Notes: generated by a model from the sequence alone, not told the origin. Shown: positions 33,285 to 45,185, counted from the stretch's first letter. The stretch: 64,000 nucleotides of DNA from Balamuthia mandrillaris (GCA_031835245.1 JAVKOQ010000036.1:218501-282500); one strand, 5' to 3'. Numbers and translations are program-made.

Positions 33285-34639
33285 CTCTCTGCTCTCTATT
33301 TTCTCCATTTCTTTGATTTATTTTTATTGATTATGTGCTGTTTGCTGGCATACGATGAAATAGAGCCGCCAGCAAAGCCTAGCCAAAGGGTAAAAAAAAC
33401 CCCATCCATTCGCTTCCTGAAGATTGAGTGATGTGATTTTGTTTTCTTATCTTTCAAATATTTGATTGTGGTGTGACGCTGTTTTTTAATAGGCGGTAGC
33501 AGCGAAAAAAGAAAAGCAGGAGGCAAAGGAAGCCGAGGAGGAGGAGAAGAAGAAGAACAAGAAGGCCAAGACCTCCCCTGCAGCCTCCTCTTCAAAGAAG
33601 AAAAAGACCTCTACCGCAAAGAATAAAAAGGCCGCCGACAAGAAAAAGAAGGAAGAGGAAGAGGAAGAGGAGGAAGAAGAGGAGGAGGAGGAAGAGGAGG
33701 AGGAGGAGGAGGAAGAAGAAGAGGAGGAGGAAGAAGAAGAAGAAGAGAAGAAAACCAAAGCGAAGAAAGGAAATGCCGGCAAACAAAAAACTGCGGTACG
33801 CTTAGTGTTCTGTCCTTCTTCTTTCTCCTCATTCGCACCATCGGTTCATTGTTTCCTCTCTGCTGCTCTCCCTTTCTCAACACACAACAGGGAACTAGAA
33901 AGACTTTAAGTGAGGAGCAGAAAGATGCCATTTATGCCATGGGTGTTAACGAGTTAAAGGACCGCCTCAAAGCTAACGACCAAATTGTTTCTGGTTTGAG
34001 GATCGCTTTGTTGCTCTAGTTTCTATCTTTATTTTCGCTCTTGTCCTCTCTGTCTCTGTCTCTCTCCCTCTCCCTCTCACCTTTAAACCAACCGCATAAC
34101 ATAAAACAAAGGTTCTAAAACGGAGTTGATCAAACGAATCACTGATTGTGTGCTTTACGGAGGGTTGCCCAGGTACTGTGCCTTTGTGTCCTATCTCTTC
34201 GCATGTGTTGCCATCTTCTAATATTTGTTATGCTATCTTACAGGTGTCCAGAATGGTGCAATCTCTCTCTCTCTCCTCTCTCTCTGCTCTCTGCTCTCTC
34301 CCTCTCCCTCTTCTACCTCTCCTCTTGCTGATGTATTATTTCTGGACAAAGCTTTGGCGGACGTTTGAAGAAAAAGAAATCTGGTGGTTACTTTTGCCCT
34401 GGAAGGTACATACCATTTTCTCTTGGAAACGAACAAAAACATCCCGCTTTCCTTCCCACATCGTGAATTAATCTCTCTTCTCGCAGTTATGAAGATGATT
34501 CCTTTGTTCGATGCAAATACACATCGAAAACAGTGGAGCGTGTCGCTTGGAAAGGTTTGTGTATTTATGTTTACGTGCATTTGTGCCAGAAGAACTAATA
34601 TTCCTTTTGTTGACAGCGGCGGACGGTTCCGTTGTTTAA
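33094..34639 (+). CDS. Stand-alone PADR1 zinc-domain nuclear protein
   Basis: Nine exons (33094-33232, 33364-33389, 33493-33795, 33891-33993, 34112-34172, 34244-34255, 34352-34405, 34487-34554, 34617-34639) total 789 bases, 262 residues. The N-terminal half is Lys/Glu low complexity, nuclear-localising in character. Then comes a SAP-like helix pair (GVNELKDRLKANDQIVSGSK) and the PADR1/PARP1 zinc-3 fold: LPRCPECFGG, SGGYFCPG, FVRCKYTSKT. The four cysteines match the zinc ligands of PARP1 Zn3. No WGR or catalytic ADP-ribosyltransferase domain follows; the stop comes right after VAWKAADGSVV. Exon 6 is only 12 bases and supplies part of the CPEC pair. It probably binds nucleic acid or chromatin. 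Confidence 0.88.
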
Positions 34640-34844
34640 TAGCGTCGGCAGTGCTGCGTCTATACAATGTTGAACTTGACATTTTATGCTGTTCACATGA
34701 ACACCTCTGCATGCAGGTGACTTTAGTCATTCCTCTTTTTTCCAACAAAATCATTCTTTGTTTCATTTTAGCTACTTTCATTATTACAAAGAGGGAGAGG
34801 GAGAGAGAGCTTACCTCTGAAGAATAAAGAGGAACCAAGCAATG

Positions 34845-36753
34845 CTAAACTAATGTCTTGTTGAGTTGGGATTGAAGCTTTTGCAACAACCGCAATGCAC
34901 GGATGGAATGCTCCAGGCTCTTGCACTTATGCTCAAGATTGGCCACCACCTCCTTGTACGCACTATTCTTTACCTCTGCTCTCCTCAACGCTTGCTCTTT
35001 TGGCAACAACAGTTAATATATTACATAAGGGAGGGGGAAAGGAAGAAGGATTACCAATAGGAGAAAGGGGAAGAGGTCTTGGCTCTGATAATTCTTTTCT
35101 AAGTTCAGCGATGCTCTTTTGTTTTTCGGATATCCGTTCAATGGTTGCCATCACCGCCTTTTTGTTCCGTAACAATGTTAGCCAAAACGCAAAAGCAAAG
35201 CAAAGTAAGAGAGGCTTGCAAGATGAAGAAACCTGAGGAAATAGATGACGTGAATAGAAGCGTTTCTGATCAGACAGAGGAGTGTCGTCAAGATGCTTGG
35301 TGGTAAGCAAAGGAATGTGGTGCTCCTCCACAAAGGAACGTATGGTAGGATCTGCTTCCAGTTGTCGAAAAGGGTCCAAAGGGTTTAGTTCAGTCGCCAA
35401 TTGACTCCTTCGTCGTTGCCGTCTTCGTCTCTTGTTTGGAGGGACAGACAGCTCGTCCGCTTCTCTGTCTTCTCCTTTATATTCTGTTGGTTGTTCTTTG
35501 TCAAGTTCTTCCTCCTCATCGAGTCGCCTCCGTTTAAAGGAGAGTCCTTCGTGGTCAATTGCGGCTGAGGTCTCTTCTTCATTCTCTTTCTCTTGTTCTG
35601 GTGCATGTGATAGGGTCTTCGCTTCATTTGCAAATGCTTCTTCCATTTCCGCTTTCAATTGGTCTTCCTGCTCATCTTGTTCGTTCATATCTTCTCCTGT
35701 TTCTTCTTCATCCTCCTCTTCATATTCCGCTTCATCGCTGCTGATGATCTGTTCCTCTTCTGCTTCTTCATCGTACTCGTCTAAGTATTCCTTTTCCTCT
35801 TCCTCCTCTCTGGTTTCCGTTCTCATCTTCAGAGAATCCTTTCTACCTGCTGATTCCTCCTCTTCGGATTCATACTCTACTTCTTCTTCCTCCCCTCCTT
35901 TTGCTTCTCCTCTCTTCTTACTTACTTCATTTCCTTCTTCTTCCTCTTTCTCTTCTTTCTCTTCTTCACTCTCTTCCTCTTCCTCCTCCTCTTCCTCTTC
36001 CTCTCCCTCTTCTTCACTCGCTTCGCTCTCGTCGTCGCTCTCTTGCTCACTCTCTTCGTCTTTCCTGCTAGCGGCAGCAGTCGGCAAGGTTTTACCTGCG
36101 CCCTGTCCTGTCGCTATTTCTTCCACAATAGTGAAACCCGTTCGACGTTCGTTTGTTCGCTGGCTTGCAGTGTCGTCCTCCTCCGCATCTTCTTCTTCAT
36201 CTTCGCTTTCACTAGAGGAATCCTCGCTACCGAGGTCTTCACTCCCTGCGTCCTCCTCCTCCTCCTCTTCCTCTACTTCGTCCTGTTCCTCTTCTTCTCG
36301 CTGGTGTTCCATTGTTTGTTGCTGTTCGGTTTCGTCTTCCCTCTCATCTTCGCTGGAGCTAATGACAATCACTTCGTTGGCCTGCGGCGGTGGCGCGGGA
36401 CGCCTTGTTGGTGTTGCTTGATACCGTCCATCCTCTGCGTCGCTGCTGTTGTGACTGCTCCCACTGTCGCTGTTCGAATCTTCTTCCTCCAAATGGTGTC
36501 GCAGGATCGGAGCACCCCGCTCGTTTCTCCTTTGCCATGGTTGTCCGCTTGCTTCGTTTTCATCTTCCTCCTCCTCCTCTTCATATTCAAAGTAAACTTC
36601 ATGGTCTTCTTCCTCTTCTTCTGCTACGCCCTCACTATCATCACCATCACCGTCTTCTTCTTCATCATCATCGTCAGCTAGCTCCCTATCTTCCCGTTCC
36701 TCCTCTCCCTCCTCCTCCTCAGAAGCGAGCTGTTCCGCGTCCTTCTCCCTCAT
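34845..36753 (-). CDS. Very acidic protein with C-terminal coiled coil
   Basis: Three exons: ATG 36753 to 35233, a short exon starting near 35154 (AVMATIERISEKQKSIAELRK), and a last exon ending at TAG 34845-34847. Residues 1 to about 420 are dominated by Glu, Asp and Ser, with a few hydrophobic islands (FTIVEEIATGQGAGKT; EVIVISSSEDERED, a SUMO-interacting-like motif). A basic cluster (NKRRRRQRRRS) precedes a more ordered region (DPFRQLEADPTIRSFVEEHH) and a coiled coil (AEVKNSAYKEVVANLEHKCK). This looks like a nuclear chaperone or chromatin-associated protein; no family was recognised. The frame upstream of 36753 begins at TTG, so 36753 is the first ATG. Confidence 0.75.
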
Positions 36754-36803
36754 CTTTTTGCTGCCAAACGGAAACAAATCAAACCAAAGTTTAACGTTCT
36801 TTC

Positions 36804-36880
36804 ATGTCGCCACGGTAAGAGGCTTAAGGTGTTGCCGACATACAAATTCATGTCGTCATGGAATATGAGTTGGAGCGTCG
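36804..36880 (-). promoter_or_regulatory. Cluster of GTCG motifs in divergent promoter
   Basis: TCATGTCGCCACGG, TTGCCGACATA and TCATGTCGTCATGG occur within about 75 bases upstream of the acidic-protein start codon. They are diverged forms of the motif at 15108-15157. Role inferred. Confidence 0.35.
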
Positions 36881-37102
36881 GCAAAAAAAACCAAGCTCGT
36901 TTTAATAATTGGGGAGCAATTTCCCTCATTCATTAGGGCTTGTGCTACTAGGGCTTGTGCAACTGATTATGCTGGGCGGGGTGGCCCAGTGAATCGCGTT
37001 TTGGAGTAAAGCAACAACAAAGGAAGTATTCGCAAACATAAACAAATACGGCGGAGGTGGTTCGGCCTGCAAAACACCTTTTGTTAAAAAAAAAAATTCA
37101 CG

Positions 37103-37705
37103 ATGAGGAGAGCCGGAGGGGGAGGAGGAGGCAATTCACCTTCCGCAGCAGAGGAATTGGACATAGAGGAATGCCTCGACATTGTGGACGCCCTCCGCGA
37201 GGCGGTGCAACAGTTGGGCGGCAGCGGCCACGAGGAGGTGGACCCTTTGCTCCTCTACACGGCCGAAGTGCTGGAACTGGCCCAAAGCGTGCCACAACTA
37301 TTTTCCACCTCCTCCTCCAGAGGAGGGGCTCACGGCCACCCTGGTCAAGGCATTTTAGGCAGGAAACATGCACGACTGCAACGCACGTTGAATAACTTGG
37401 AGGAAGGATTGGAGATGGAGCAGGACATACGGAAGCTTCGGAGGCAGCTCACAAGCAATAGACCGCGCTACCTGCTGGACAAAGCTTTGATGGAGGTTTA
37501 CTTTGCGGTGCGCAACCTCAGGAGGGACCTCAAGAAGCACGCCAAGCAGATGGGCTTTCATTTACCACAGGGAAAGAGGTTAACCCCTTTGTTCATCATT
37601 CCAGATGATGCTGGACAGCTTTGGTGGGAACATAGCTTTGGAGAGGAGGTTGGCTTATTGGCGTTAATTTTTGTTCTTACTGTTTCTGTCGCTTTTCGCT
37701 TTCTT

Positions 37706-37745
<40 letters not shown>

Positions 37746-37947
37746 CCTCTCCCTATTCTGTTTGTTGGTGTGTTTTTTTTGAAAAGAGATCCTAACGAAG
37801 AACAAACAGGTGTTGATGGTGAAATGGACAGAGTTTTTGGAGCGGCTGGCCGAGGTCATGCAGCTCAGCCCTTTGGCAGAGAATGCCCTGTTGTACGTAT
37901 TGGATAACAACCGAGTGGGAATAGTCACCCAGGTAACCCTCTCCCCG

Positions 37948-37992
<45 letters not shown>

Positions 37993-38024
37993 CCTCCCTC
38001 TCTCTCCTCTCTCTTTCCTCTCCT

Positions 38025-38070
<46 letters not shown>

Positions 38071-40378
38071 TGCCTATTTATCATCGGCAAACCAATTTAA
38101 ACAAATGAACATTATAATATACAGTTCAGGTTTGCGGAAATGTTAAACAGTTTTGGGCCGTTTACGGAACAAAACTTGGAGGCCATCAAGCACACCATTG
38201 GCGCAGAGTAACTTATCCTCCGCTTCTTCCTTTTCACCTGTTTTCTTTTGAACCTAAAAGTTATCTTTTTAAAAGGTGGTTTGAAGGTTATCTCTCATCA
38301 AAAGAAGCAGAGAGGCTGCTCTTTAATCGCGAGCCAGGAACGTTTCTTGCGCGCTTCTGCCGAGGAAGTTGTAGCCACTTTGGTCTTTCTTATGTGAAGC
38401 AAGATCCAGCAGGCAATGCTACCAAGGTAGAACACACCGTGGTGCGGAGGTTGTGGGCTGATGGCATGCCTCTCGGCTTTACCTTTGACGCCAGCGGACA
38501 GGGAGACAACTTTGACACATTGGGACAACTTATAGAGTATTACACGGAAACGCTCGTCGTTCCATTGAACGACCCTGTCAACAAGTCTGGGTATGTCTAT
38601 TCTTTCTTGTCAGAGCACAACGGGAGAAGAGTGCAGCAGTAGTGGCGCGAAGCCAGAAAAAAATAGAGGCAAAGAAACTCTTCGGTGTCCTAACTTAGTG
38701 TATTTGCAGATTGTTTTACGGGGACTTGACTGCAAAAGAATCTCAAGAGCTGCTAGCAAACAAGCGTGAAGGGACGTTCCTCTTTCGGATGAGCTCAAGG
38801 GCGCCCAACCTAGCTGTGTCCTACTGCCAAGACCGCCAGGTGAAACATGGGCTCGTTGGCATTACCCCTGCTGGCCACTTTTACTTTGAGCAAGCCCCTT
38901 CCAAGGAATTTCCGACCATCCAACAACTGGCCAAATCTCAACCGGACGTTCTTCGCACCCCATTGGTCCCCAACTTGAGTCTTTGCGCCATAGCTGCGCA
39001 CATCGCAAGAGGCGATGACAGCAACAGTTTCAACGGCAGCAACAACTCTCCGTCGCTATCGGCCGGATCTGGGCACTCGGAGGAAGAGCTGGAGTTCTCC
39101 TCTTCTGACGATTCCTCTTTCTCGGGCTCCTCCTCATCGGAAGGCAGCAGGCGAAGAAGGGTGCAATCTCACGTCATCTCTTCCAAATCCTCCGTTGCAG
39201 CCGCCGCTGCTCGCTCTTCTCTTGCTCCCGGCGATCCATCTTTCCATGCCCAAGCCAAAAAGCATCAAAGTGTGGCGTCCCCGCGTAGACATGGAACCGC
39301 ACCACCGCACCCGCAACCTTCTGCTTCTCAAGGCAAAATTTCCTCCACGCAGTATGGTAAGATACCACGAGGCATGCTCTCGGGTACCCGCTCTGCCACT
39401 CCCCCACCTGCTGCCATTGCCCCATCTTCCCCGCACATGGCTTCCGCAACTTCTTCATATTCAGCAATTCCAGTTGCACGACCAAAGATGGCAGCTAGGA
39501 CCAAGTCTCCACGTAGCGCTAATGGAGGTGTAGCTTCACACTATGGTAGCATGCCTGCTTTGTTCCGAACAAACAGTGCTAAGGACATCAATATCAACGA
39601 CAATCTCAACAGCCAACCAGCACCCTCTCCCTTGAACAGAGCTACCAGTCAATATGGAAGCATTCCCTCCGTTCGTAAAAGCACAAACTCAGTGGCCACT
39701 TCTTCCGCCTCCTCCATTCCAGTTGCCACAACCGCCGCTCAAGGCAGACGTCGTACAATGGAGCCACAACGGCCAAAAGGAGGACGTCACAACAGAACAG
39801 CCTCTTCCTCTTCTTCCGAAGAGGCCACCAGCGCTTTGCCAAAGACAGAGGCTAGCATGGCCAAGGCGCACTATGGCAGCATGCCCGCTTTGAAACTTTC
39901 ACGGACTTCTTCTCCTCCTCCATCAACAGCAAATGACAGCGGCAGCGATGAAGACGAAGAACCCAGGTTGCTTCCTCGAGGTCTTGTTCCAACCACGCCA
40001 GCAACGCCACGTCAAATTGCATCACTACCAACAGCAGCACCAAGAGAAGAAGATGAGGAGGACGAATCTAATTATTCGAGATTACCTAGGTTTATACCCC
40101 AGCAGCAGCAGCAGCAGTCTTCTCAATTGGAGGCTGTTGACTCTCAAGAAAGTGACTATGAAGAGGAAAGCAACGATGACATTCAAGAGGCAGACGAAGA
40201 AACAAATGAAGAAGGTGGCGAAGACGAAGAAGAGTACGAAGAGGATAGTTCGAGCGAGGAGGAGCGTTTACAACCCGCACTCTCTCAAGTAGAATATGGC
40301 ATTTTCCCGGTTCGAAATACGACAAACAACAGCAATATCATGGCAAGCGATGAGGAGGAAGAGGAATCAGAAGAAGAA

Positions 40379-40411
<33 letters not shown>

Positions 40412-41119
40412 CCCAGACTTGTTCCCCAACGAGGTACAACGCCGCCATCCGCCCCGTTCTATCCTTCCTCTGGCTATTCCACAGTGCCAGGTAAACTTGC
40501 TCCTGCGGCAACAGCTGGTCGAAGACAACCTTCTTCCTACCCGCCGAGAATACCAGCTGGTATCAATGACGAAGATGAACAAGAAGAGGAGGATGAAGGG
40601 CGACTTATTCCCCAACGACAACCCGCGTTGGACACCGATTTGTACTGCTCGTTGCCAAAACTTCAGGCCCAAGCAGCAGCGACAGCCAAACCAGCTGCTG
40701 CTCGTCGACCATCAGCACCCGCTCAAGTGGAATATACCGCATTTAACAAGGACATGCTTCGCCAGGCCTCGTCACCTCCCCATTCTCCCACCAACAACAA
40801 CCTATATGGCAGCTTGGGCTCCTTATCCAAAAGTGCCAATGGTGGTGGAGGTGGAGCTTTTGAGCCGGACGAACAGGAGGAAGAGGATGAAGGCAGCTAT
40901 GGACACATGCCCTCCTCTTTCAGCGGCTCCTCTTCTTCTCCTAGTCTTTCAAGTTTGGCTCAACAACCAGCAGAGTTTGGATTCATGCCGCCCACATCAT
41001 CATCCGCATCGAGGCGGAAGACCAGGAGGTCTACCAAAACGGCCACCGCCAAACCTAAGAAAAGCAGCAGGGATTCGTTGGAACGGTACGGTCGATGGGA
41101 CGAGCTAGAAGAGTATTAA
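37103..41119 (+). CDS. Cbl-like TKB (4H-EF-SH2) protein with second SH2 and repeated tyrosine motifs
   Basis: Five exons (37103-37648, 37810-37932, 38125-38207, 38276-38590, 38710-41119) total 3477 bases, 1158 residues. Residues 15-165 are a helical region like the Cbl four-helix bundle; PDDAGQLWWEHSFGEE and VKWTEFLERLAEV match the Cbl EF-hand-like segment (ADAAEFWRKAFG in Cbl). The first SH2 (WFEGYLSSKEAERLL, GTFLARF) follows directly, as in Cbl. A second SH2 (FYGDLTAKESQELL, GTFLFRM) replaces the RING seen in Cbl. Both keep the phosphotyrosine-binding arginine. The last roughly 700 residues are disordered with about thirteen Y-x-x-hydrophobic-P motifs, e.g. HYGSMPAL, QYGSIPSV, NYSRLPRF, DLYCSLPKL, SYGHMP. 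It probably acts as a docking scaffold. Confidence 0.85.
37945..38068 (+). repeat. (CT)n tract in Cbl-like gene intron
   Basis: CT dinucleotides with CCCT interruptions in the intron 37933-38124; a shorter pure (CT)n lies at 37711-37740 in the preceding intron. Confidence 0.85.
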
Positions 41120-41361
41120 AGACGGAAAAAAAAGAGGTAACGTTGGGTTGGGTGCACAGCATGGGAAAAGTGGAAAATATTTGGTGGGTTCGTTGTTCGA
41201 CATTTTAGGTGTGACTTTATTTTTGATTTTTGATTGGGTGTTTCCCTTCGATCAATTGTATTTTTTGACTTATAAGATCAATCATTTACTGCCGACTTAA
41301 AAAGAAAGTGGAAAACTCGTTGCCATCATCATAAAACAGCAGAACGAAAAAAAAAGAGAAG

Positions 41362-42258
41362 ATGGTCAGGTGTTACCCCCAAAGTCGAACCCTGCGGGTT
41401 GTTTGTATTATTAGCTTAGTTCTGCTCCTTGGACTTGTTGGTTTATGTGAAGGAGACGGTACAGGCACCTTCTATTAAAATTGTTTTTTTTGGATTTAAT
41501 TTATTTTGAAGCGAGAAAACTACCCCTACTGACACATGTTTGGCGTGCAGCTCCTTCTTCTTGTTCTGGTCTAAAAAGCTGCTCCGAATGTACTTCCAAG
41601 TCTGACTGCGTGTGGTGTGAAAGTGATGAAACTTGTACCGCTGGCACGTTTTATGGACCGAAGGGCAACTTCATCGATGGCATTTTCAAAGGCTGCAGCG
41701 ACTGGCGTTGGAAGCAATGCAAAGGTAATCTCCGCCACTACAAAAATAAGCACAAAACAAACAAAAACAAAAAAAAAACCAACGAAGTTGCTCCTCTTTT
41801 TTTTTACTGAACTGCTATTTTGTGTTTGAGCAGCTAATGGCAAGATGATAGTGTTGGGAACGGCAGGAGGCTTGGGAGGCCTCATTCTCTTGGCTGCTCT
41901 GTGCTGTTGCTGCTGCTGCTACTTCCGCTGCTGTCGCAGACGTCGTGGTCAAAGAAAGGATAAACGTGAGGCAGGCGGCTACAGGTGGAGCAGCCTCCCG
42001 CAAAACGACCTCCAGATGGACGAGCTGCCGAGCTACTCCCGGACGGCTCACCCCCACACCGACTCTAAGAGGGCAGAGTACTACGCCAAGTACGGCACGC
42101 CCGAGCAGAGGGCCGCCCTTAGGGAGGAACGCAAGAACAGGGCGGCCAACCTCTTTGCCAGAGCACCAACCTCTTCCAGTGGTGCCACTGTGACTTTGGC
42201 TGGCGGAGCGGACAGTACCTTGCTTGACGACTCCACTATGATTATGGACTCGTTCTAA
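41362..42258 (+). CDS. PTTG1IP-like PSI-domain membrane protein
   Basis: Three exons (41362-41458, 41551-41724, 41834-42258) total 696 bases, 231 residues. A signal peptide (VVCIISLVLLLGLVGLCEG) is followed by a cysteine-rich PSI domain (CSGLKSCSECTSKSDCVWCE), a membrane helix starting MIVLGTAGGLGGLILLAALC that runs into a cysteine string (CCCCCCYFRCCRRRR), and a tail with YYAKYGTPEQ. This order matches pituitary-tumor-transforming-gene-interacting protein, which has a PSI-like ectodomain, palmitoylatable cysteines and a RKKYG tail motif. In animals it binds securin and shuttles between membrane and nucleus; whether that holds here is unknown. The tail ends LLDDSTMIMDSF, an acidic/hydrophobic sorting-like signal. 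Confidence 0.82.
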
Positions 42259-42695
42259 ACGAAGGCATGAGTGTTGCATTCACTCCGTTTTCGGTTTTCT
42301 TCCTCCATTTTTTTTCCTTTTGTACAAAGACAAGGGCCACTATTTTTGCACACCACACACTTCTTCTTCCAATCACAACGTTATGAACACATGACAAACT
42401 AGAAACGAGATAGAAGAAAACTAGCTTTATATTTATTCGCTCTTCTCATTCAAAGTTGCAGTCCCTCTTTTTATTTTCGTTTCAGCTTGTCTTGTCCGCC
42501 AGGCCGAGCTGGGTCCGCTCCTTGTGAATGTCCTCCATTCTCTCTGACCCCATGCAATGCTCTTTCTCTTTCCTTCTCCTTGCTGACGTCACTTTGGACC
42601 GTTTTGGCGGGAAAAAGGGATTCCAAAGGAATCGACAAAAAAAAAAATGGTAACGGAAAAGATCGGTAACAAAAAACCCCCATACACACACAGGC
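42259..42695. other. Intergenic; no gene seen
   Basis: About 440 bases between tandem genes. It presumably holds the PTTG1IP-like 3' end and the promoter of the HNH gene. No motif recognised. Confidence 0.4.
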
Positions 42696-44797
42696 ATGAG
42701 TGACGCACCGCAGCGGACGCACGGCCGAACTCTACGGCAAAGACGAAAACCAAAGACCAACAACGAAACCGGTTTCGTTGAGGAAACGTTAGAGGAAGAG
42801 CACTACGAACAACAACAACAACAGCAAGCGCAGTGGACCGCCTTTCGCTGTTGCTCATGCCCGGAGACACAGCAGAAGGCCACCCAACAAGAAAACAACT
42901 GTTATTTGTGCGGCAACGGCGTTTGTCCTTCTTGTACTCCTCATATACGATGTGAAGGCAGCGAGTGCCGTCGCATCTTTTGCTTGCTGCCGCCTTGCGA
43001 CGTTCGCTCCCTCGATGTGCTATTTGCTGATCCCCTAAACTATGGCAAATGCTCCCTATGTTCTACTTCTGGCTTTGTTTCTTCTTCTTCTTCTTCTTCT
43101 TCTTCTTCTTCTTCTGCTTCTTCTTCTACTACTACAACTACCACTGCTGCTGCTCCTCGTCCTCCTCCTTCTTCTGCTGCTCTAAACGATGAACCAACCG
43201 ACAGAACATTAAATGAAGAACAAGATCACAACGAAGCGAAACCACCACCCAGAAGGAGACTACGGCGGCATCGGACACCAAGGGTCAGACGCAGCTTTGG
43301 CTCTCTTTTTCTTGACATAGATGACGAGCTTCAACAGCAAAAACAAGACACAAAAGAAGCTAAAGTACAAAACGACGATAGCACGCATTCATCACCAACA
43401 ACTCTTGAGTTGAGGAGCAGCAATGACGCTGTTCTCATTCTAGAAGAAGGAGAGGAGAAGAAGAAGGTTGTACAGAAGGAAACGACGTGCCAACAATTGG
43501 AAGCAGAAGAAGAAGCGCAAGTAAACGAAAACGGAAAGGAGGGGCATAAACAAGAAGAACAAGAACAACTAGAGCATGCGAAAGAGGAAGAAGACGAAGA
43601 TTCAGAACTTAAGGATGTGCTGGGCCTTACCAAAGTGCCAACATTATTGGTGATCCCGGACGACGATGATCATACCGACTGTCCTCAGCGCAACGAAAGC
43701 AACCCGATAGTGTCGGCGTCAACCCCTTCTTCATCGCAAACAACAGAAAAGAAAGCAGAGAGAGTGCAGCACCTAAGTTCGGTGTGGGTCACACCAGCAA
43801 ACATGTATGGAGGCAGTCCAGTCAGGCCGTTGAGCACTCGCATTCCAGTGCGACCACAACGCAACGCCCTTCACGAAAAGGTTTGGGAAAACTTTTTCGA
43901 CACCACCAAGGAGGATGATGAGCGTCTATGTCCGATCTGCAATCAGAGCAAGCTCTACCGAGGAAGGGCGCATGGATGGGAGAGGGGCCACATCATCCCT
44001 AACAGATACGTCAATGATGGTACCAAAGAACTTTGGAACCTTGTGCCCATCTGTTCTCAGTGTAACAGCGACATGAGTGCGTTATCTCTCCTTAGTGGAG
44101 AAAAAAGAGAGAATAGGAGAGAAGCGAGAAGCGAGAAGCGAGAAGAACCATCGTTAGATATTAACTTTGAGTTGTGCGCATAGGAGAGACCAACTTGTTG
44201 GAGTTCGTATCATGGAGTTATCCCAACTGCCTGTTCTCCATAGTGGACAGATTGTACAAGCTCTACAACGAGAACTATCCAACGCCCTCCATTTTCGTGT
44301 GGAAGCGTTACGGCTGCCACACCGAAGGAGGCATCAACGACATGTACGTCTACCACTTGTTGGGGTTACGTTCCTATCAGGACCTTCACCGCAAGTTAAC
44401 CCCAAAAGCACGCGAGAGCGACTCAGCTGAGTCTGATCCTGCCAGTCCGGAAGAAGCAGTCTTGGAGACCTCTTATTCTTCTAATGATGAGTACTGTAGG
44501 CATTGTGAAGGGATGACGAAGGAAGTGGCAGAGATGAAAGAGGAGCTTGCAAAGTTACGAGCTGAAAACACGGAGCTACGGTTAAGGCTGGAGCAACAAG
44601 GGAAGGAAACCGAACCAAAAAAGAAAACAACTGGGCGGAAGCGAGGAAGAGAAACCACAGCATCAACAAAGAAAGCAAACGATGGCGGTGCGGAGAAGGA
44701 AAACAAGAGGCCGAACCATAACAGAACCACCGGCAAGCCAAAGATACCTCGAACCGCCTCCCGGAAACGCAATAACAATAACAACCAAGAATACTAA
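42696..44797 (+). CDS. HNH-domain protein with N-terminal cysteine cluster
   Basis: Two exons (42696-44076, 44184-44797) total 1995 bases, 664 residues. Near residue 50 lies a Cys-rich region (CCSCPETQQ..NNCYLCGNGVCPSCTPHIRC) that could bind two zinc ions. A long disordered Ser/Glu-rich middle follows. The HNH-like core is CPICNQSKLYRGRAHGWERG then HIIP, and LWNLVPICSQCNSDM; H-N/L-x-x-P-I-C-x-x-C-N-x-x-M is the usual HNH ending. The tail has a coiled coil (AEMKEELAKLRAENTELRLR) and a basic Lys/Arg C-terminus. HNH folds cut nucleic acids; this protein may be a nuclear nuclease or a mobile-element-derived factor. The intron separates the two halves of the HNH region (M|RETNLLEFV). Confidence 0.8.
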
Positions 44798-45185
44798 TAA
44801 TAATAATAAAAACAAAAACAATCCGCAATCGGTGGGCGAGTTGCACAGCGGGAAGGTTTGCTGGTGGGGTGGTGGTAACCAAAGCACCAACACACGTAAA
44901 TGTTCCCGATCGGAAGGTTACAAAAATTCCTATTGGCGGGATGAGCGGAGAATATGACGTGGCCGCTGAGACGGAACAAAAAAAAATAAACAAACGGGAA
45001 AGGAAGAAAGAAAAGACATCCAAGTCGTTTTGCGGTTTTCCATCATCACCAACGCAAGTCACGGACCACCACCACCCCCCCAAAAAAAAAAAGGTAGCGG
45101 AAAGCCTCTTGTTGTTTATTCTATTTTATTTTATTTGTTTTAACAAGGGGAGGTGTGAACGGCAGGAAGGGAAGCTCCGTACGGT
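44798..45185. other. Intergenic; no gene seen
   Basis: About 390 bases with (TAA)n near 44797-44810 and A-rich stretches. It separates the HNH gene from the riboflavin fusion gene. Nothing further recognised. Confidence 0.4.

Noticed and set aside
35432-36421. 329-codon Ser-rich frame opposite the acidic gene
   Set aside because: Antisense of GAA/GAG-rich codons gives serine and phenylalanine; the minus-strand frame has splice sites and a coherent C-terminus.
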